A DNA stretch of 20,945 bases from DATMYQ01 sp035560935 (GCA_035560935.1 DATMYQ010000350.1:1-20945), one strand, 5' to 3'; shown: positions 1-7,033, counted from the first letter of the stretch. Made by a program: numbers and translations. The notes: generated by a model from the sequence alone, not told the origin.

Positions 1-75
1 CTCTATATTACACCTTTTTCCATTGTTTTCGCATGCACGGATGTATATCACACCGGATTTCGAATGCAATCCCGG
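1..75. other. Non-coding left edge downstream of fabZ
   Basis: These 75 bases follow the fabZ stop codon in the direction of transcription and hold no gene. On the minus strand there is a weak promoter-like pair, TTGCAT and TATACA separated by 16 bases, which matches consensus only partly. A purine-rich stretch (GGAAAAAGGTG) lies near the window edge and could be the ribosome binding site of a following gene, in related clusters usually lpxA, but the start codon would lie outside the window. No terminator is visible. Confidence 0.4.
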
Positions 76-501
76 TTACGCCAATGCAAACATAAACTCC
101 GCTTCCGCAACCACGGAACCATCCACAAACGATTGCGCCCACACTTTCCCGATATTGCCACGCAATTTTACAATCTCCGCCACCATCCGCAGCTGATCAC
201 CGGGAGTAACCGGTTTACGGAACTTCACTTTATCCATACTGCCAAACAAGGCAATTTTTCCCCGGTATTCTTCCGGATACAGCAACGCCACGCCGCCGAC
301 CTGCGCCATAGCCTCCAGCAATAATACGCCAGGCATCACCGGATTGCCCGGAAAATGACCCTGAAAAAACTCTTCATTGATTGTTACATTTTTTATGCCC
401 ACACCGAGCTTTAGTGGTTCCAACTCAATAATGCGGTCCACTAATAAAAAAGGATACCGGTGAGGAATAATCTTTTGTATCTCTGCTGCCGTCAGTATCA
501 T
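76..501 (-). CDS. fabZ: (3R)-hydroxyacyl-ACP dehydratase FabZ
   Basis: Cytoplasmic dehydratase of type II fatty acid synthesis that converts 3-hydroxyacyl-ACP to trans-2-enoyl-ACP. It competes with LpxA and LpxD for the hydroxyacyl-ACP used in lipid A, so it balances phospholipid against lipopolysaccharide. The 141-residue protein has the usual FabZ length and a single hot-dog domain. The N-terminal IPHRYPFLLVDRI motif is present at about residues 11-24, and the active-site helix region GHFPGNPVMPGV carries the catalytic His49, with Glu63 in LLLEAMAQ. The start is ATG preceded by GGGGGAG at an 8-base spacing. It lies 61 bases after lpxC, an arrangement common in lipid A clusters, and is probably co-transcribed with it from the lpxC promoter. 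Assignment is secure from sequence motifs. Confidence 0.97.
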   Translation of the reverse strand: MILTAAEIQKIIPHRYPFLLVDRIIELEPLKLGVGIKNVTINEEFFQGHFPGNPVMPGVLLLEAMAQVGGVALLYPEEYRGKIALFGSMDKVKFRKPVTPGDQLRMVAEIVKLRGNIGKVWAQSFVDGSVVAEAEFMFALA

Positions 502-562
502 TGCTATGCTCCCCCTATCTTTATATATCTTTTCGCAACCGCGCTGATTTGCCAGGCTGTGA

Positions 563-1408
563 TCATCCCGCGTTCCCCTGTTGCCGGGTATGATCCAACA
601 CCGCCCGGGCCAGTGCGGTGTTTAAAGAATGGCCCGACTGAAACGCGACAATATGCCCTCTTACTCTTCCGGCCAGTGCCAAATCGCCAATCACATCCAA
701 TATTTTATGCCGGACCAACTCATCACTAAACCGCAATGGTGTCAGCACCTGCGTCTCATCATAAACCACAGCATTTTCCAAATTGCCGCCCAGGGCCAGC
801 CCCTGCGCTTTCAGTGCCTCCACCTCGTGCATAAAGCCAATCGTACGTGCTGGCGCAATCTCTCGCACAAAGGTGGCGGCGTCAATTTCAAAATCGGCAA
901 ACTGCACACCCAGCAAGGGATGCGGATTCACCGATGTAAACGAAATTCGCCATCCGTCATAGGGCAAAACAGCGATAAACCGGTCCGGGTAGCGAATGGC
1001 TACTGTTTCCTTCAAAAACAAATCATCCGGCCGCAGTTCAGGCAGTTCCTCCATTCCGGCGGCTTCAATCAGCCGAATAAACGGCAACGCGCTGCCATCG
1101 GTCACCGGTGGTTCAACGGAATCAATCTCAATCAGGCAATTGTCCAACTGCAATGCGGCCATTGCGGCCAACAAATGCTCTACTGTGAACACTTTTGCCA
1201 CTCCCGCTTCCAATGTCGTCGCCCTCATGGTATTAGTCACATTGCCGGCACAAGCCGCCACCCGCGGCGCTCCCGGCAAATCGACCCGGGAAAATACGAT
1301 CCCGGTTCCGGCCGCTGCCGGTCGCAATACAATGGTAACATTTTTGCCCGAATGCAGGCCAATTCCAGTATAAGTGATACTTTTGGCCAAGGTTGTCTGA
1401 TGATGCAT
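563..1408 (-). CDS. lpxC: UDP-3-O-acyl-N-acetylglucosamine deacetylase LpxC
   Basis: Zinc enzyme that removes the acetyl group from UDP-3-O-acyl-GlcNAc, the committed step of lipid A synthesis in the cytoplasm. From the chosen start the protein has 281 residues. It shows TVEHLLAAM with catalytic Glu77 and zinc ligand His78, RHKILDVIGD with zinc ligands His234 and Asp238, and QSGHSLN with His260, matching the E. coli set E78, H79, H238, D242 and H265. The open frame extends upstream to 1564, but that extension covers the promoter. ATG at 1408 has GGAGG five bases upstream and aligns with the usual LpxC N-terminus (M-x-x-Q-x-T-L). An ATG directly before it at 1411 is only two bases from the same site. 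A terminator after the preceding gene and a separate promoter suggest lpxC is expressed independently of lpxD. Confidence 0.96.
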   Translation of the reverse strand: MHHQTTLAKSITYTGIGLHSGKNVTIVLRPAAAGTGIVFSRVDLPGAPRVAACAGNVTNTMRATTLEAGVAKVFTVEHLLAAMAALQLDNCLIEIDSVEPPVTDGSALPFIRLIEAAGMEELPELRPDDLFLKETVAIRYPDRFIAVLPYDGWRISFTSVNPHPLLGVQFADFEIDAATFVREIAPARTIGFMHEVEALKAQGLALGGNLENAVVYDETQVLTPLRFSDELVRHKILDVIGDLALAGRVRGHIVAFQSGHSLNTALARAVLDHTRQQGNAG

Positions 1409-1538
1409 CATATCCTCCGGTCTGTCCCGAAACACCGGCAAGCCTGCCTGTTTTTCCAAAGACATGTCGACTGTTCCCCAAAACACAAAATTACGCGCAG
1501 TGTAAAAGCACTGCATGAACCCCATTGATTTGATGTTA
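1409..1538 (-). promoter_or_regulatory. Long 5' leader of lpxC
   Basis: If transcription starts about 7 bases after the -10 at 1545-1550, the mRNA has a leader of about 130 nt before the lpxC start. The leader contains a short stem-loop, GCAGTG and CACTGC around a 6-base loop, near 1497-1514, and an in-frame ATG at 1465 preceded by GGGGAA. No known riboswitch class was recognised. Its role is unknown; it could simply be an untranslated leader or give an alternative N-terminus to LpxC. Confidence 0.35.
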
Positions 1539-1544
1539 CCGCAT

Positions 1545-1553
1545 ATTATAGCA
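1545..1553 (-). promoter_or_regulatory. Extended -10 promoter for lpxC-fabZ
   Basis: The minus strand reads TGCTATAAT, a perfect -10 hexamer (1550-1545) with the TG of an extended -10 element at 1553-1552. No good -35 hexamer is found 16-18 bases upstream, as is usual for extended -10 promoters. It lies between the terminator after the acyltransferase gene and lpxC, which supports separate transcription of lpxC and fabZ. A second, weaker candidate (TTGCAC, 17 bases, TAGAAT) lies further upstream. Confidence 0.7.
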
Positions 1554-1620
1554 TATACAGACAAATCCTATTGTATTCTACAGTAATTTCAGTATTTGTG
1601 CAAGTCACACAAACGACAAA

Positions 1621-1659
1621 AACCGGGACAGCGATTTCCCTTGGGCCGCTGTTCCGGTT
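1621..1659 (-). terminator. Rho-independent terminator after the lpxL-like gene
   Basis: Directly after the TAA stop at 1660-1662 the minus strand forms a 12-base stem with one mismatch: arms at 1659-1648 and 1632-1621 around a 15-base loop, GC-rich in the middle. The stem runs into TTTTTGTCGTTTG, a U-rich tail. Position and structure fit an intrinsic terminator that closes the skp-lpxD-lpxL unit. Confidence 0.8.
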
Positions 1660-2550
1660 TTATGACTCGTCTGTCTTTACGCCAACGCTTTCCGGCGGCG
1701 GAGTTTTCCACCGGTTATGAAGCCAAAACCATTCTGCCGGATGGTCGCGAATGTGCTGTTCCACAATACGGGTTAATTGTTGCGTCGTCACGAAAATATC
1801 CCGTTCCCGATCCGGGGTTTTTTCCAGCCAGACTGCCGGATGGGCCGTGGCCAGATGGGTGCCGTCCCCCTGGCTGCTGATAAATACCGGTACAATCGGC
1901 GAGCCCTTCAATCTTGCCAAAGCAGCCGCCCCCTGGGGTGTCGAGGCCAAACGTCCAAAGAATTCCACAAACACCCCATCTCCCAGGTTATCCTGGTCCA
2001 TCAGCAGGCCGACAATTTTCCCTTCTCCCAGCAACTTTACCATGTCACGCACACCCTGCTTATAAACGATGGGCATACCTGTCCCGGTACGGTATTCATT
2101 AATCAGGCGATTCATATCCCGGTTAGTCTGCCGCTGGGCAATCCCGATAATGGGAAAATCATACATCGCCAACGCAGCTCCCAGCATTTCCCAGTTCCCA
2201 CTATGTGCAGTAGCCAGCACCACGCCCCGCCCATGCTGCAAGGCTTCCCACAAATGCTGTTCGCCCTCAAAGCGTACGAACCGACGAATATTCTCCCGGT
2301 TCAGTAAAGGTAAGCGCAACACTTCCATAAACAAAGGGCCAAAGCGCACCCCGCTCCGGCGGGCAATACGCTGTGCCGTCGGCCTGTCGACTTCCAGGCT
2401 GCGCATAATATTGTCTTCCGCCATTTGCTTACGCCGCCGGGGTACAAATGGCCAGCAAAGCGTCCCCAGTCCATAACCAATCCTCAAAGCCCACGATGAG
2501 GGCAATAAGCAAACCAGCCATCCTATCATCTTTACAGTCCAATACAGCAT
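1660..2550 (-). CDS. LpxL/HtrB-family lipid A acyltransferase
   Basis: Member of the lysophospholipid acyltransferase-like family that includes LpxL/HtrB and LpxM, enzymes that add secondary acyl chains to lipid A at the inner membrane. The 296-residue protein has a hydrophobic N-terminal segment (about residues 4-20) followed by a basic patch (PRRRK, 37-41). The catalytic HX4E motif is HSGNWE, with His116 and Glu121, and the conserved DQDN is at 185-188. Start is ATG with GAAGGA six bases upstream. The gene follows lpxD by 27 bases and is closed by a terminator, so it belongs to the lpxD transcript. Its acyl donor and whether it needs Kdo on the acceptor cannot be told from sequence. Family assignment is firm; the exact symbol (lpxL, lpxM or other) is left open. 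Confidence 0.9.
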   Translation of the reverse strand: MLYWTVKMIGWLVCLLPSSWALRIGYGLGTLCWPFVPRRRKQMAEDNIMRSLEVDRPTAQRIARRSGVRFGPLFMEVLRLPLLNRENIRRFVRFEGEQHLWEALQHGRGVVLATAHSGNWEMLGAALAMYDFPIIGIAQRQTNRDMNRLINEYRTGTGMPIVYKQGVRDMVKLLGEGKIVGLLMDQDNLGDGVFVEFFGRLASTPQGAAALARLKGSPIVPVFISSQGDGTHLATAHPAVWLEKTPDRERDIFVTTQQLTRIVEQHIRDHPAEWFWLHNRWKTPPPESVGVKTDES

Positions 2551-2577
2551 ACGGATTCCTTCTTCCGGTTCCCGGCG

Positions 2578-3612
2578 TCAGTCGGACGGCTTCAGACGTT
2601 CTTCCAATTCCGCCAGCCGTCTTTCCATTTCTCTTACCGTCCGCTGTAATTCCGGTATTTTGCGCGTCGCGGCTTCAGTGCGTAACCATTCCCGGTGCGG
2701 ACGCGCCGGGAAACCGGCATAGAACGAATTCGCCGGAACATCGCTGATCGGTGCCGCCCGTCCGGCAAAAACACAATTATCGCCGATATTGATGTGCCCA
2801 TTGCAGGCCGATTGTCCGGCAAACGTTACATTATTACCGATTTTCGCGCTGCCGGCAATACCGGCAAAGGCGACAAAAAAACAATTTTCACCCACGGTCA
2901 CATTGTGGGCGAGATGGACAAAGTTATCAATTTTGGTCCCGTTTCCCACCAGGGTACTCCCGGTAGTCGCCCGGTCAATGGCAGAATGGGCACCGATTTC
3001 CACCTCTTCGCCCACTACGACATTGCCGACCTGAGGGACTTTTCGATGGCGTCCGGCCACCGTAACAAAACCAAAGCCGTCACTGCCTACCACGGCTCCG
3101 CTGTGCAGGATCGACCGGTCACCAATCCGGCAGCCCTCATATACCGTCACCCCGGCGTGCAGCAACACGTCGCTGCCAATCATCGCGTTGCGGCCAATGT
3201 AACTATGCGGATAAATCACAGTACGATCACCGATGACGGTCCCCGCGTCAATCACCACATAAGCCATCACCGCAACGTCCGCTCCCAGCACCGCATCCGC
3301 CGCAATGATCGCCGTGGGATGAATTCCCCTCTCGACTTCCACGACCGGTGTAAAAAGTGTCAGCAGTTCGCTAAAAGCCGCCCGGGGATTCGGTACCCTG
3401 ATTGCCGGTTTGGAAAAATCATTGACGCCTGGCGGAACAATCACCGCCACAGCTTGCGAGGCCGCCGCCTTCGGCAAATGTTGTTCCACCGCAAACGTTA
3501 TATCGCCCGGCCCCGCGTCTTCAATGTTTGTGACTCCACTCACAATCAGATCCGCGTCTCCCAGCACCTCGCCGCCAAGGACCTCCGCCAGTTCCCTTAA
3601 ACTTTTTTTCAA
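2578..3612 (-). CDS. lpxD: UDP-3-O-acylglucosamine N-acyltransferase LpxD
   Basis: Transfers a 3-hydroxyacyl chain from ACP to the amino group of UDP-3-O-acylglucosamine, the step after LpxC in lipid A synthesis. The 344-residue protein has an N-terminal uridine-binding domain (about 1-95), a left-handed beta-helix built of hexapeptide repeats (about 97-290) and a C-terminal helical, probably coiled-coil tail (315-344). The catalytic histidine is His236 in HLAHNV, equivalent to E. coli His239. Start is TTG at 3612, with GGGGAGG only three bases before it; no ATG is available nearby, and the sequence from MKKSLRELAEVLGG matches the family N-terminus. It follows the third skp gene by 15 bases, the classical skp-lpxD order, so they are probably translated from one mRNA. 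Confidence 0.96.
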   Translation of the reverse strand: MKKSLRELAEVLGGEVLGDADLIVSGVTNIEDAGPGDITFAVEQHLPKAAASQAVAVIVPPGVNDFSKPAIRVPNPRAAFSELLTLFTPVVEVERGIHPTAIIAADAVLGADVAVMAYVVIDAGTVIGDRTVIYPHSYIGRNAMIGSDVLLHAGVTVYEGCRIGDRSILHSGAVVGSDGFGFVTVAGRHRKVPQVGNVVVGEEVEIGAHSAIDRATTGSTLVGNGTKIDNFVHLAHNVTVGENCFFVAFAGIAGSAKIGNNVTFAGQSACNGHINIGDNCVFAGRAAPISDVPANSFYAGFPARPHREWLRTEAATRKIPELQRTVREMERRLAELEERLKPSD

Positions 3613-3627
3613 TATCCTCCCCTGCCC

Positions 3628-4086
3628 CTACTGCATTTTCTTGAGCACTTCTTCGGTAATGTCGACGCCACCCTGAGCGACACCGTTTTTATAAAGAACG
3701 ACGCCCAGATTTTTGTCCTTCGCCACTTGCTCAATACTCTGTTTCATCTGTGTATCGACCTGACTTTCCATATCTTGTTTGATCTTCAGAAACTCACCGT
3801 AAGCCGCTTCCTGCTTTTTCTGGAATTCTTCCGGCGTCAGTGCCGCTTTCTCTTTATCCAGGTTTTCGCTCAATTCCCGGCCTTTGCTGTTAAGTTGTTC
3901 CTGAAACTGCTTTACTTTTGCACTTTCCGTCATCACTTTTGCCGGATCCAAAACTCCCACCGGCGCGGTATTCGATCCGCAGCCGGCCATCAGAAATGCC
4001 AGCAGCAACATGGCTGCCAGCAGCAAAACCGGCTTGCTGCGCCGGGCGTAGGCTACTCTACTTATATCTCTTTGACTGTTATTCAT
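3628..4086 (-). CDS. Skp/OmpH-family periplasmic chaperone, lipoprotein
   Basis: Third of three consecutive Skp/OmpH-type proteins. From the chosen ATG the protein has 152 residues. It has a basic N-terminus, a hydrophobic stretch and a lipobox LMAGC with the lipidated Cys36, so it should be a lipid-anchored version of the normally soluble chaperone. The rest is the Skp pattern: a beta start GVLDPAKVM, a long charged helical hairpin, and the end strand GVVLYKNGVAQGGVDITEEVLKKM. The upstream ATG at 4110 has no ribosome binding site, whereas ATG 4086 has GGAGG ten bases before it. The residue after Cys is Gly, which under E. coli rules would direct it to the outer membrane, although sorting rules in diderm Firmicutes are uncertain. 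It lies next to lpxD. Confidence 0.88.
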   Translation of the reverse strand: MNNSQRDISRVAYARRSKPVLLLAAMLLLAFLMAGCGSNTAPVGVLDPAKVMTESAKVKQFQEQLNSKGRELSENLDKEKAALTPEEFQKKQEAAYGEFLKIKQDMESQVDTQMKQSIEQVAKDKNLGVVLYKNGVAQGGVDITEEVLKKMQ

Positions 4087-4120
4087 AATCGTAATGCCTC
4101 CTTGTATCATAAATCATTGA

Positions 4121-5023
4121 TTACTTCTTAATCTCGGCAATAACGGCGCTGGTCAAATCTACCGCCGTCACGTTGACCCGATAACCGGCCAGCAGCACTT
4201 CTAAGTCCTTTTCCGCCGCCACTTTGGCCGCCTTACTGCGCACATCGTTCACAATAAAATCCTGCAGTGTTTCCACTTCCTGGCGTTTCAGACCCAAAGA
4301 ACGCTGCACTTCCGCCGCCGGACCCTCCGGCAGAGTGTTCACCCGTTCCGACGCGTTTCGCTGCGCCGCTATCCGGGCTTGTAGTTCCTGATGCAGTTGC
4401 GCCGCGTACACGTTGAGTTCTTTTTCCACTGCTTGTTTTTCCGGCAGCATGGCCTGATCAATCTCTGCGCTCAGCTGCGCCTGCCGGGCAGACATTTTAT
4501 CCTGATATTCCTTTTTTAATGCATCCATCCGTCCGGTCAGCTGGGTAGCCTCCGTTGAAGAATTCTGCAATGTATTCATTTTTAACTGCAGGCTGAACAT
4601 TTCCGGTTGCAATTCCTTTTCCAACTGATCGCCATACGCCTGCAAGCGTTCGTTGGCCTGAACCATTTCCGCATTAAGTTTTTTATCAAAGCTTGTTTGC
4701 AGTTCCTGCTGTCGGACCGACATCCTGGCATTAAATTCCTGTTCCTCCGCGCTGCTTCCATCCGGAGCAGACACGCTGGCGGACTGCTGCATCGCCTGTT
4801 CCCGCATCAGCAACAACTGTTCTTCCAACGCCTGATATTGCTGCCGCAACCTTTCCAGTTCCTGTTGTTTCGGGTGAGCCAGCATCGTTTTTTCCACATC
4901 GATCACACCCAACCCCGCCGTTTTCTGGGGTTGCTTTTGTCCGCTACCGGAACAGCCGGCAAGCAAACCAACCATTCCCACCACTATCACGAGGCTCATC
5001 AGCCGGAAAAGCTTATTTCGCAC
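4121..5023 (-). CDS. Long Skp/OmpH-like coiled-coil lipoprotein
   Basis: Second Skp/OmpH-type protein, 300 residues, about twice the usual 150-170. The lipobox LLAGC places the lipidated residue at Cys24, followed by Ser. After a Gly- and Gln-rich linker comes the family start GLGVIDVEKTMLAHP (about 37-51). A very long stretch of Gln- and Glu-rich heptad sequence follows, then an OmpH-like ending EVLLAGYRVNVTAVDLTSAV. The extra length lies in the helical part, so the chaperone tentacles would be longer, or folded back, compared with E. coli Skp. Start is GTG at 5023 with GAGGGA about six bases before it. It sits between the two short homologues. Family membership is inferred from the ends and the coiled-coil pattern, and its client is unknown. 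Confidence 0.78.
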   Translation of the reverse strand: MRNKLFRLMSLVIVVGMVGLLAGCSGSGQKQPQKTAGLGVIDVEKTMLAHPKQQELERLRQQYQALEEQLLLMREQAMQQSASVSAPDGSSAEEQEFNARMSVRQQELQTSFDKKLNAEMVQANERLQAYGDQLEKELQPEMFSLQLKMNTLQNSSTEATQLTGRMDALKKEYQDKMSARQAQLSAEIDQAMLPEKQAVEKELNVYAAQLHQELQARIAAQRNASERVNTLPEGPAAEVQRSLGLKRQEVETLQDFIVNDVRSKAAKVAAEKDLEVLLAGYRVNVTAVDLTSAVIAEIKK

Positions 5024-5053
5024 GGTCTGTCCCTCACTTTACATTTGTAGCGT

Positions 5054-5065
5054 CCGTTTAAACGG
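5054..5065. repeat. 12-bp perfect palindrome
   Basis: The sequence ccgtttaaacgg is a perfect 12-base palindrome in the 117-base gap between the first and second skp-like genes, about 30 bases upstream of the GTG start of the second. It could be an operator or be chance; no convincing promoter overlaps it. Confidence 0.4.
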
Positions 5066-5100
5066 GTCTTCCGCCAACCCCCGGTTGCCGCATTCAGTAC

Positions 5101-5132
5101 AAAAGCCGAGCACAGCGCTAACCGGCTCGGCT
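5101..5132 (-). terminator. Candidate attenuator after first skp gene
   Basis: Eight bases after the TAA of the first skp-like gene the minus strand forms an 8-bp perfect stem (AGCCGAGC and GCTCGGCT, at 5132-5125 and 5111-5104) with a 13-base loop, followed by TTTTG. The U tract is short, so termination is probably partial. This would leave the first skp gene more highly expressed than the genes after it, which have no clear promoter of their own. The opposite strand is also U-rich after the stem, but no plus-strand gene exists to terminate. Confidence 0.55.
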
Positions 5133-5140
5133 CTTGCTTT

Positions 5141-5614
5141 TTATTTACCGTACAGTTTCTTCGACACTTCTTCCGTCAAATCCTGCCCACCGTATACTAC
5201 ACTGCCTTGATCCATGACCACGGCCAGTCCTTTGGCATCCGCCACATCTTTAATGGCCGCGTTGACTTTGTCAATAATCGGTGTGACCAGTTCTTTTTCT
5301 TTCAGATCCAAACGCTGTTTGGTCTGCATAAAATATTCCTGTTTCTGCTGATCCGTCATGGTTTTGGATTTTTCATCAAAGTCCTTCTGGGCCTGACTGG
5401 ATTCGTTCTTCATCACTTCATCAACCTTAGCCAGGTCCGGATGCTGAGAAACCAGCATCTGATAGTTTACCTTTCCCACGTTGGAGGAAGATCCCGCACC
5501 GGCGGCATAGCCTTTGCCATTTTGAGACGATACGGCGATACCGACAATACCCGCCACGAACATTGCCACAATGGCGATCGCCACAATTTTTGCAGTTTTC
5601 TTGTCTTTAAACAC
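5141..5614 (-). CDS. Skp/OmpH-family periplasmic chaperone
   Basis: First of three Skp/OmpH-type proteins, predicted to hold unfolded outer-membrane proteins in the periplasm for delivery to BamA. The 157-residue protein starts with a basic tip and one hydrophobic segment (about residues 9-29) lacking a lipobox; it could be an uncleaved membrane anchor or a signal peptide cleaved near the AAGAG region. The mature part follows the family plan: a strand KVNYQMLVSQHP, two long charged helices rich in Lys, Gln and Asp, and the ending GLAVVMDQGSVVYGGQDLTEEV. Start is GTG with GGAAGGG eight bases upstream. It is led by a strong promoter at 5669-5697 and followed by a hairpin that may stop part of the transcripts. 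Confidence 0.9.
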   Translation of the reverse strand: MFKDKKTAKIVAIAIVAMFVAGIVGIAVSSQNGKGYAAGAGSSSNVGKVNYQMLVSQHPDLAKVDEVMKNESSQAQKDFDEKSKTMTDQQKQEYFMQTKQRLDLKEKELVTPIIDKVNAAIKDVADAKGLAVVMDQGSVVYGGQDLTEEVSKKLYGK

Positions 5615-5668
5615 TTGTTAACCCTTCCTTCTTGCCATTAGCGGCATTTTGATTTTCCGTACTTCATT

Positions 5669-5697
5669 ATTATAGCAGGGAGTGTTCGCTTGTTCAA
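5669..5697 (-). promoter_or_regulatory. Sigma-A-type promoter for the skp-lpxD operon
   Basis: The minus strand carries TTGAAC (5697-5692) and a perfect TATAAT (5674-5669) separated by exactly 17 bases. The predicted start of transcription is near 5662, about 48 bases before the GTG of the first skp gene. It lies in the only gap between the unknown exported protein and skp, so it should drive skp, skp-like 2 and 3, lpxD and the lpxL-like gene. Confidence 0.85.
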
Positions 5698-5715
5698 GAA
5701 TTTTTCCTGGCACTT

Positions 5716-7008
5716 TTACAGGTTGCCAATCAATCGCAGCCATTTCTCATCGGTCGTAAATACATACTCCGCGCTGAGCAGTTCATGCAATTTATAGCGT
5801 ATGGCAAATTCATTGTAGCCCGTTGCCGTATCCCGTTCCAGGCGCAGCAGCCACCGGTTGCCCAAATACTGATGAAGCCAGAGTTTGCTGTGCTGTTCCG
5901 ATAAATTATACCGGACTCCCGCCTGGGTCGTCGGCGTCAGCTTATGCGCCCAACCGGGTTCAAAGCTCCAGCTGACGGAACTGGGAACAAATTTCACTTC
6001 CATAAACAATTCGTTCTGTTTATCCAGATACTGGCCTGCATGCAGTTTAACGGTGGTATTGTCTTTGGTCCGGCCCATATCCAGCCAGCCTTCCAGGGTA
6101 ATATTCAACCGCGCCGTTTCCGCCTTGAAAATGACTTCCGTCACCGTACCGGTATGAATCTCCGCCGCGTATTGCAGGGAATAATGCCGGGTCATGCCCG
6201 TTTGCTCAGCCCGTGCCAGCAAGCGATTGGCAAAAAACTCCCGATTCCGTTCAATAAAAGACACCGGCAGTCCCCGCATGCCTCCCGCTGTTTCTTCCAC
6301 CGCCGGCCGCAACGAATGCAGCAGCAGATTGGGGAAAGAGCGGGAACGCAGTTCGACATTCACCTCATGAATCAGCGGTCCCGCAGGAACCATGGCAATT
6401 CTGACCACGGTATGAGTGCCGCCGGAAATATCAATGCTTGGATAAAAATCCGACAATTGTCCCATTAAAATTTCCCGGATAATCCCCTTCGACACGCCAC
6501 CGGCCCAATCCACGGCCTCCACCGGCAAAGCGATCAGTGACTGTCGGATTTGCTCCTCAACTCCGCCCATGTCTTTCCGTACCAGTTCCACCACATCCGG
6601 TGCCATGCCGCTCCAAGTGGTTTCCACGGCCACATCCTGCACAACATCCCCCCAGGGCACAACGCTGACTTCAATACGAGTGGCCGGTCCGGCGATGATT
6701 TGCACGTCTTCCACCGAGTAGCCCACCAGGACCCGGTCAAAAATTTCCCGGATCAAACGCGCATAAGAATCCCGCCCGGCGTCTACAGCCGCCACCTGAC
6801 GCCCGGTTAACATTTGTTCCCCCACCGCGGTTACGCTCGCCGTCATTCTCGTTATGACCCGTGTCGGCGTTGCCGCGGCGGCAGTTACCGTAACCTCCAC
6901 ACGCTCTACGGTTGTCGCCGCAGCCGCGGCGGCAACCGTAGAGCCGGCCCCCGGAAAATATATGGTCAACATGAGCAACAGGATGACCAGCCGTCCTTTT
7001 CCTGCCAT
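5716..7008 (-). CDS. Unrecognised exported beta-rich envelope protein
   Basis: A 430-residue protein that I do not recognise. It has a signal peptide (basic tip, hydrophobic residues 7-18, then small residues, with cleavage likely in the Ala run at about 25-31). Residues 33-270 alternate strands and helices in a way that suggests repeated alpha-beta domains: stretches such as RIEVSVVPWGDVVQDVAVE and VVRIAMVPAGPLIHEVNVEL look like related strand pairs each followed by a helix. Residues about 275-430 are a run of amphipathic strands rich in Tyr, Trp and Leu with turn residues, as in a small outer-membrane barrel, but the last residue is Leu, not Phe. It starts at an ATG with GGGGAG eight bases upstream, lies 58 bases after bamA, and precedes the skp promoter. 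This context suggests a role in outer-membrane protein or lipid traffic, by inference only. Confidence 0.8.
   Translation of the reverse strand: MAGKGRLVILLLMLTIYFPGAGSTVAAAAAATTVERVEVTVTAAAATPTRVITRMTASVTAVGEQMLTGRQVAAVDAGRDSYARLIREIFDRVLVGYSVEDVQIIAGPATRIEVSVVPWGDVVQDVAVETTWSGMAPDVVELVRKDMGGVEEQIRQSLIALPVEAVDWAGGVSKGIIREILMGQLSDFYPSIDISGGTHTVVRIAMVPAGPLIHEVNVELRSRSFPNLLLHSLRPAVEETAGGMRGLPVSFIERNREFFANRLLARAEQTGMTRHYSLQYAAEIHTGTVTEVIFKAETARLNITLEGWLDMGRTKDNTTVKLHAGQYLDKQNELFMEVKFVPSSVSWSFEPGWAHKLTPTTQAGVRYNLSEQHSKLWLHQYLGNRWLLRLERDTATGYNEFAIRYKLHELLSAEYVFTTDEKWLRLIGNL
6904..6943. repeat. 40-nt near-perfect hairpin inside a signal-peptide coding region
   Basis: Arms of 18 bases (6904-6921 and 6926-6943) match as an inverted repeat at 17 of 18 positions, around a 4-base loop. 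The outer part is ctctacggttg paired with caaccgtagag, and the inner part is GC-only. It lies in codons 23-35 of the unknown exported protein and encodes the Ala run at the end of its signal peptide. A direct copy of the inner 12-mer gccgcggcggca is at 6872-6883 and again at 6923-6934. Confidence 0.9.
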
Positions 7009-7033
7009 TACACACGCTCCCCTGTATAGACAG

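Noticed and set aside
629..1528. Long plus-strand open frame of 299 codons opposite lpxC
   Set aside because: It lies wholly opposite a well-supported lpxC, has no ribosome binding site, and its composition (many Arg, His, Gln and Cys) is that of an antisense shadow.
1409..1564. N-terminal extension of LpxC by 52 residues
   Set aside because: The extension overlaps the extended -10 promoter, has no ribosome binding site at 1564, and does not match the LpxC family N-terminus.
2695..3600. Plus-strand open frame of 301 codons opposite lpxD
   Set aside because: Antisense shadow of the hexapeptide-repeat gene, with no recognisable domain and no start signals.
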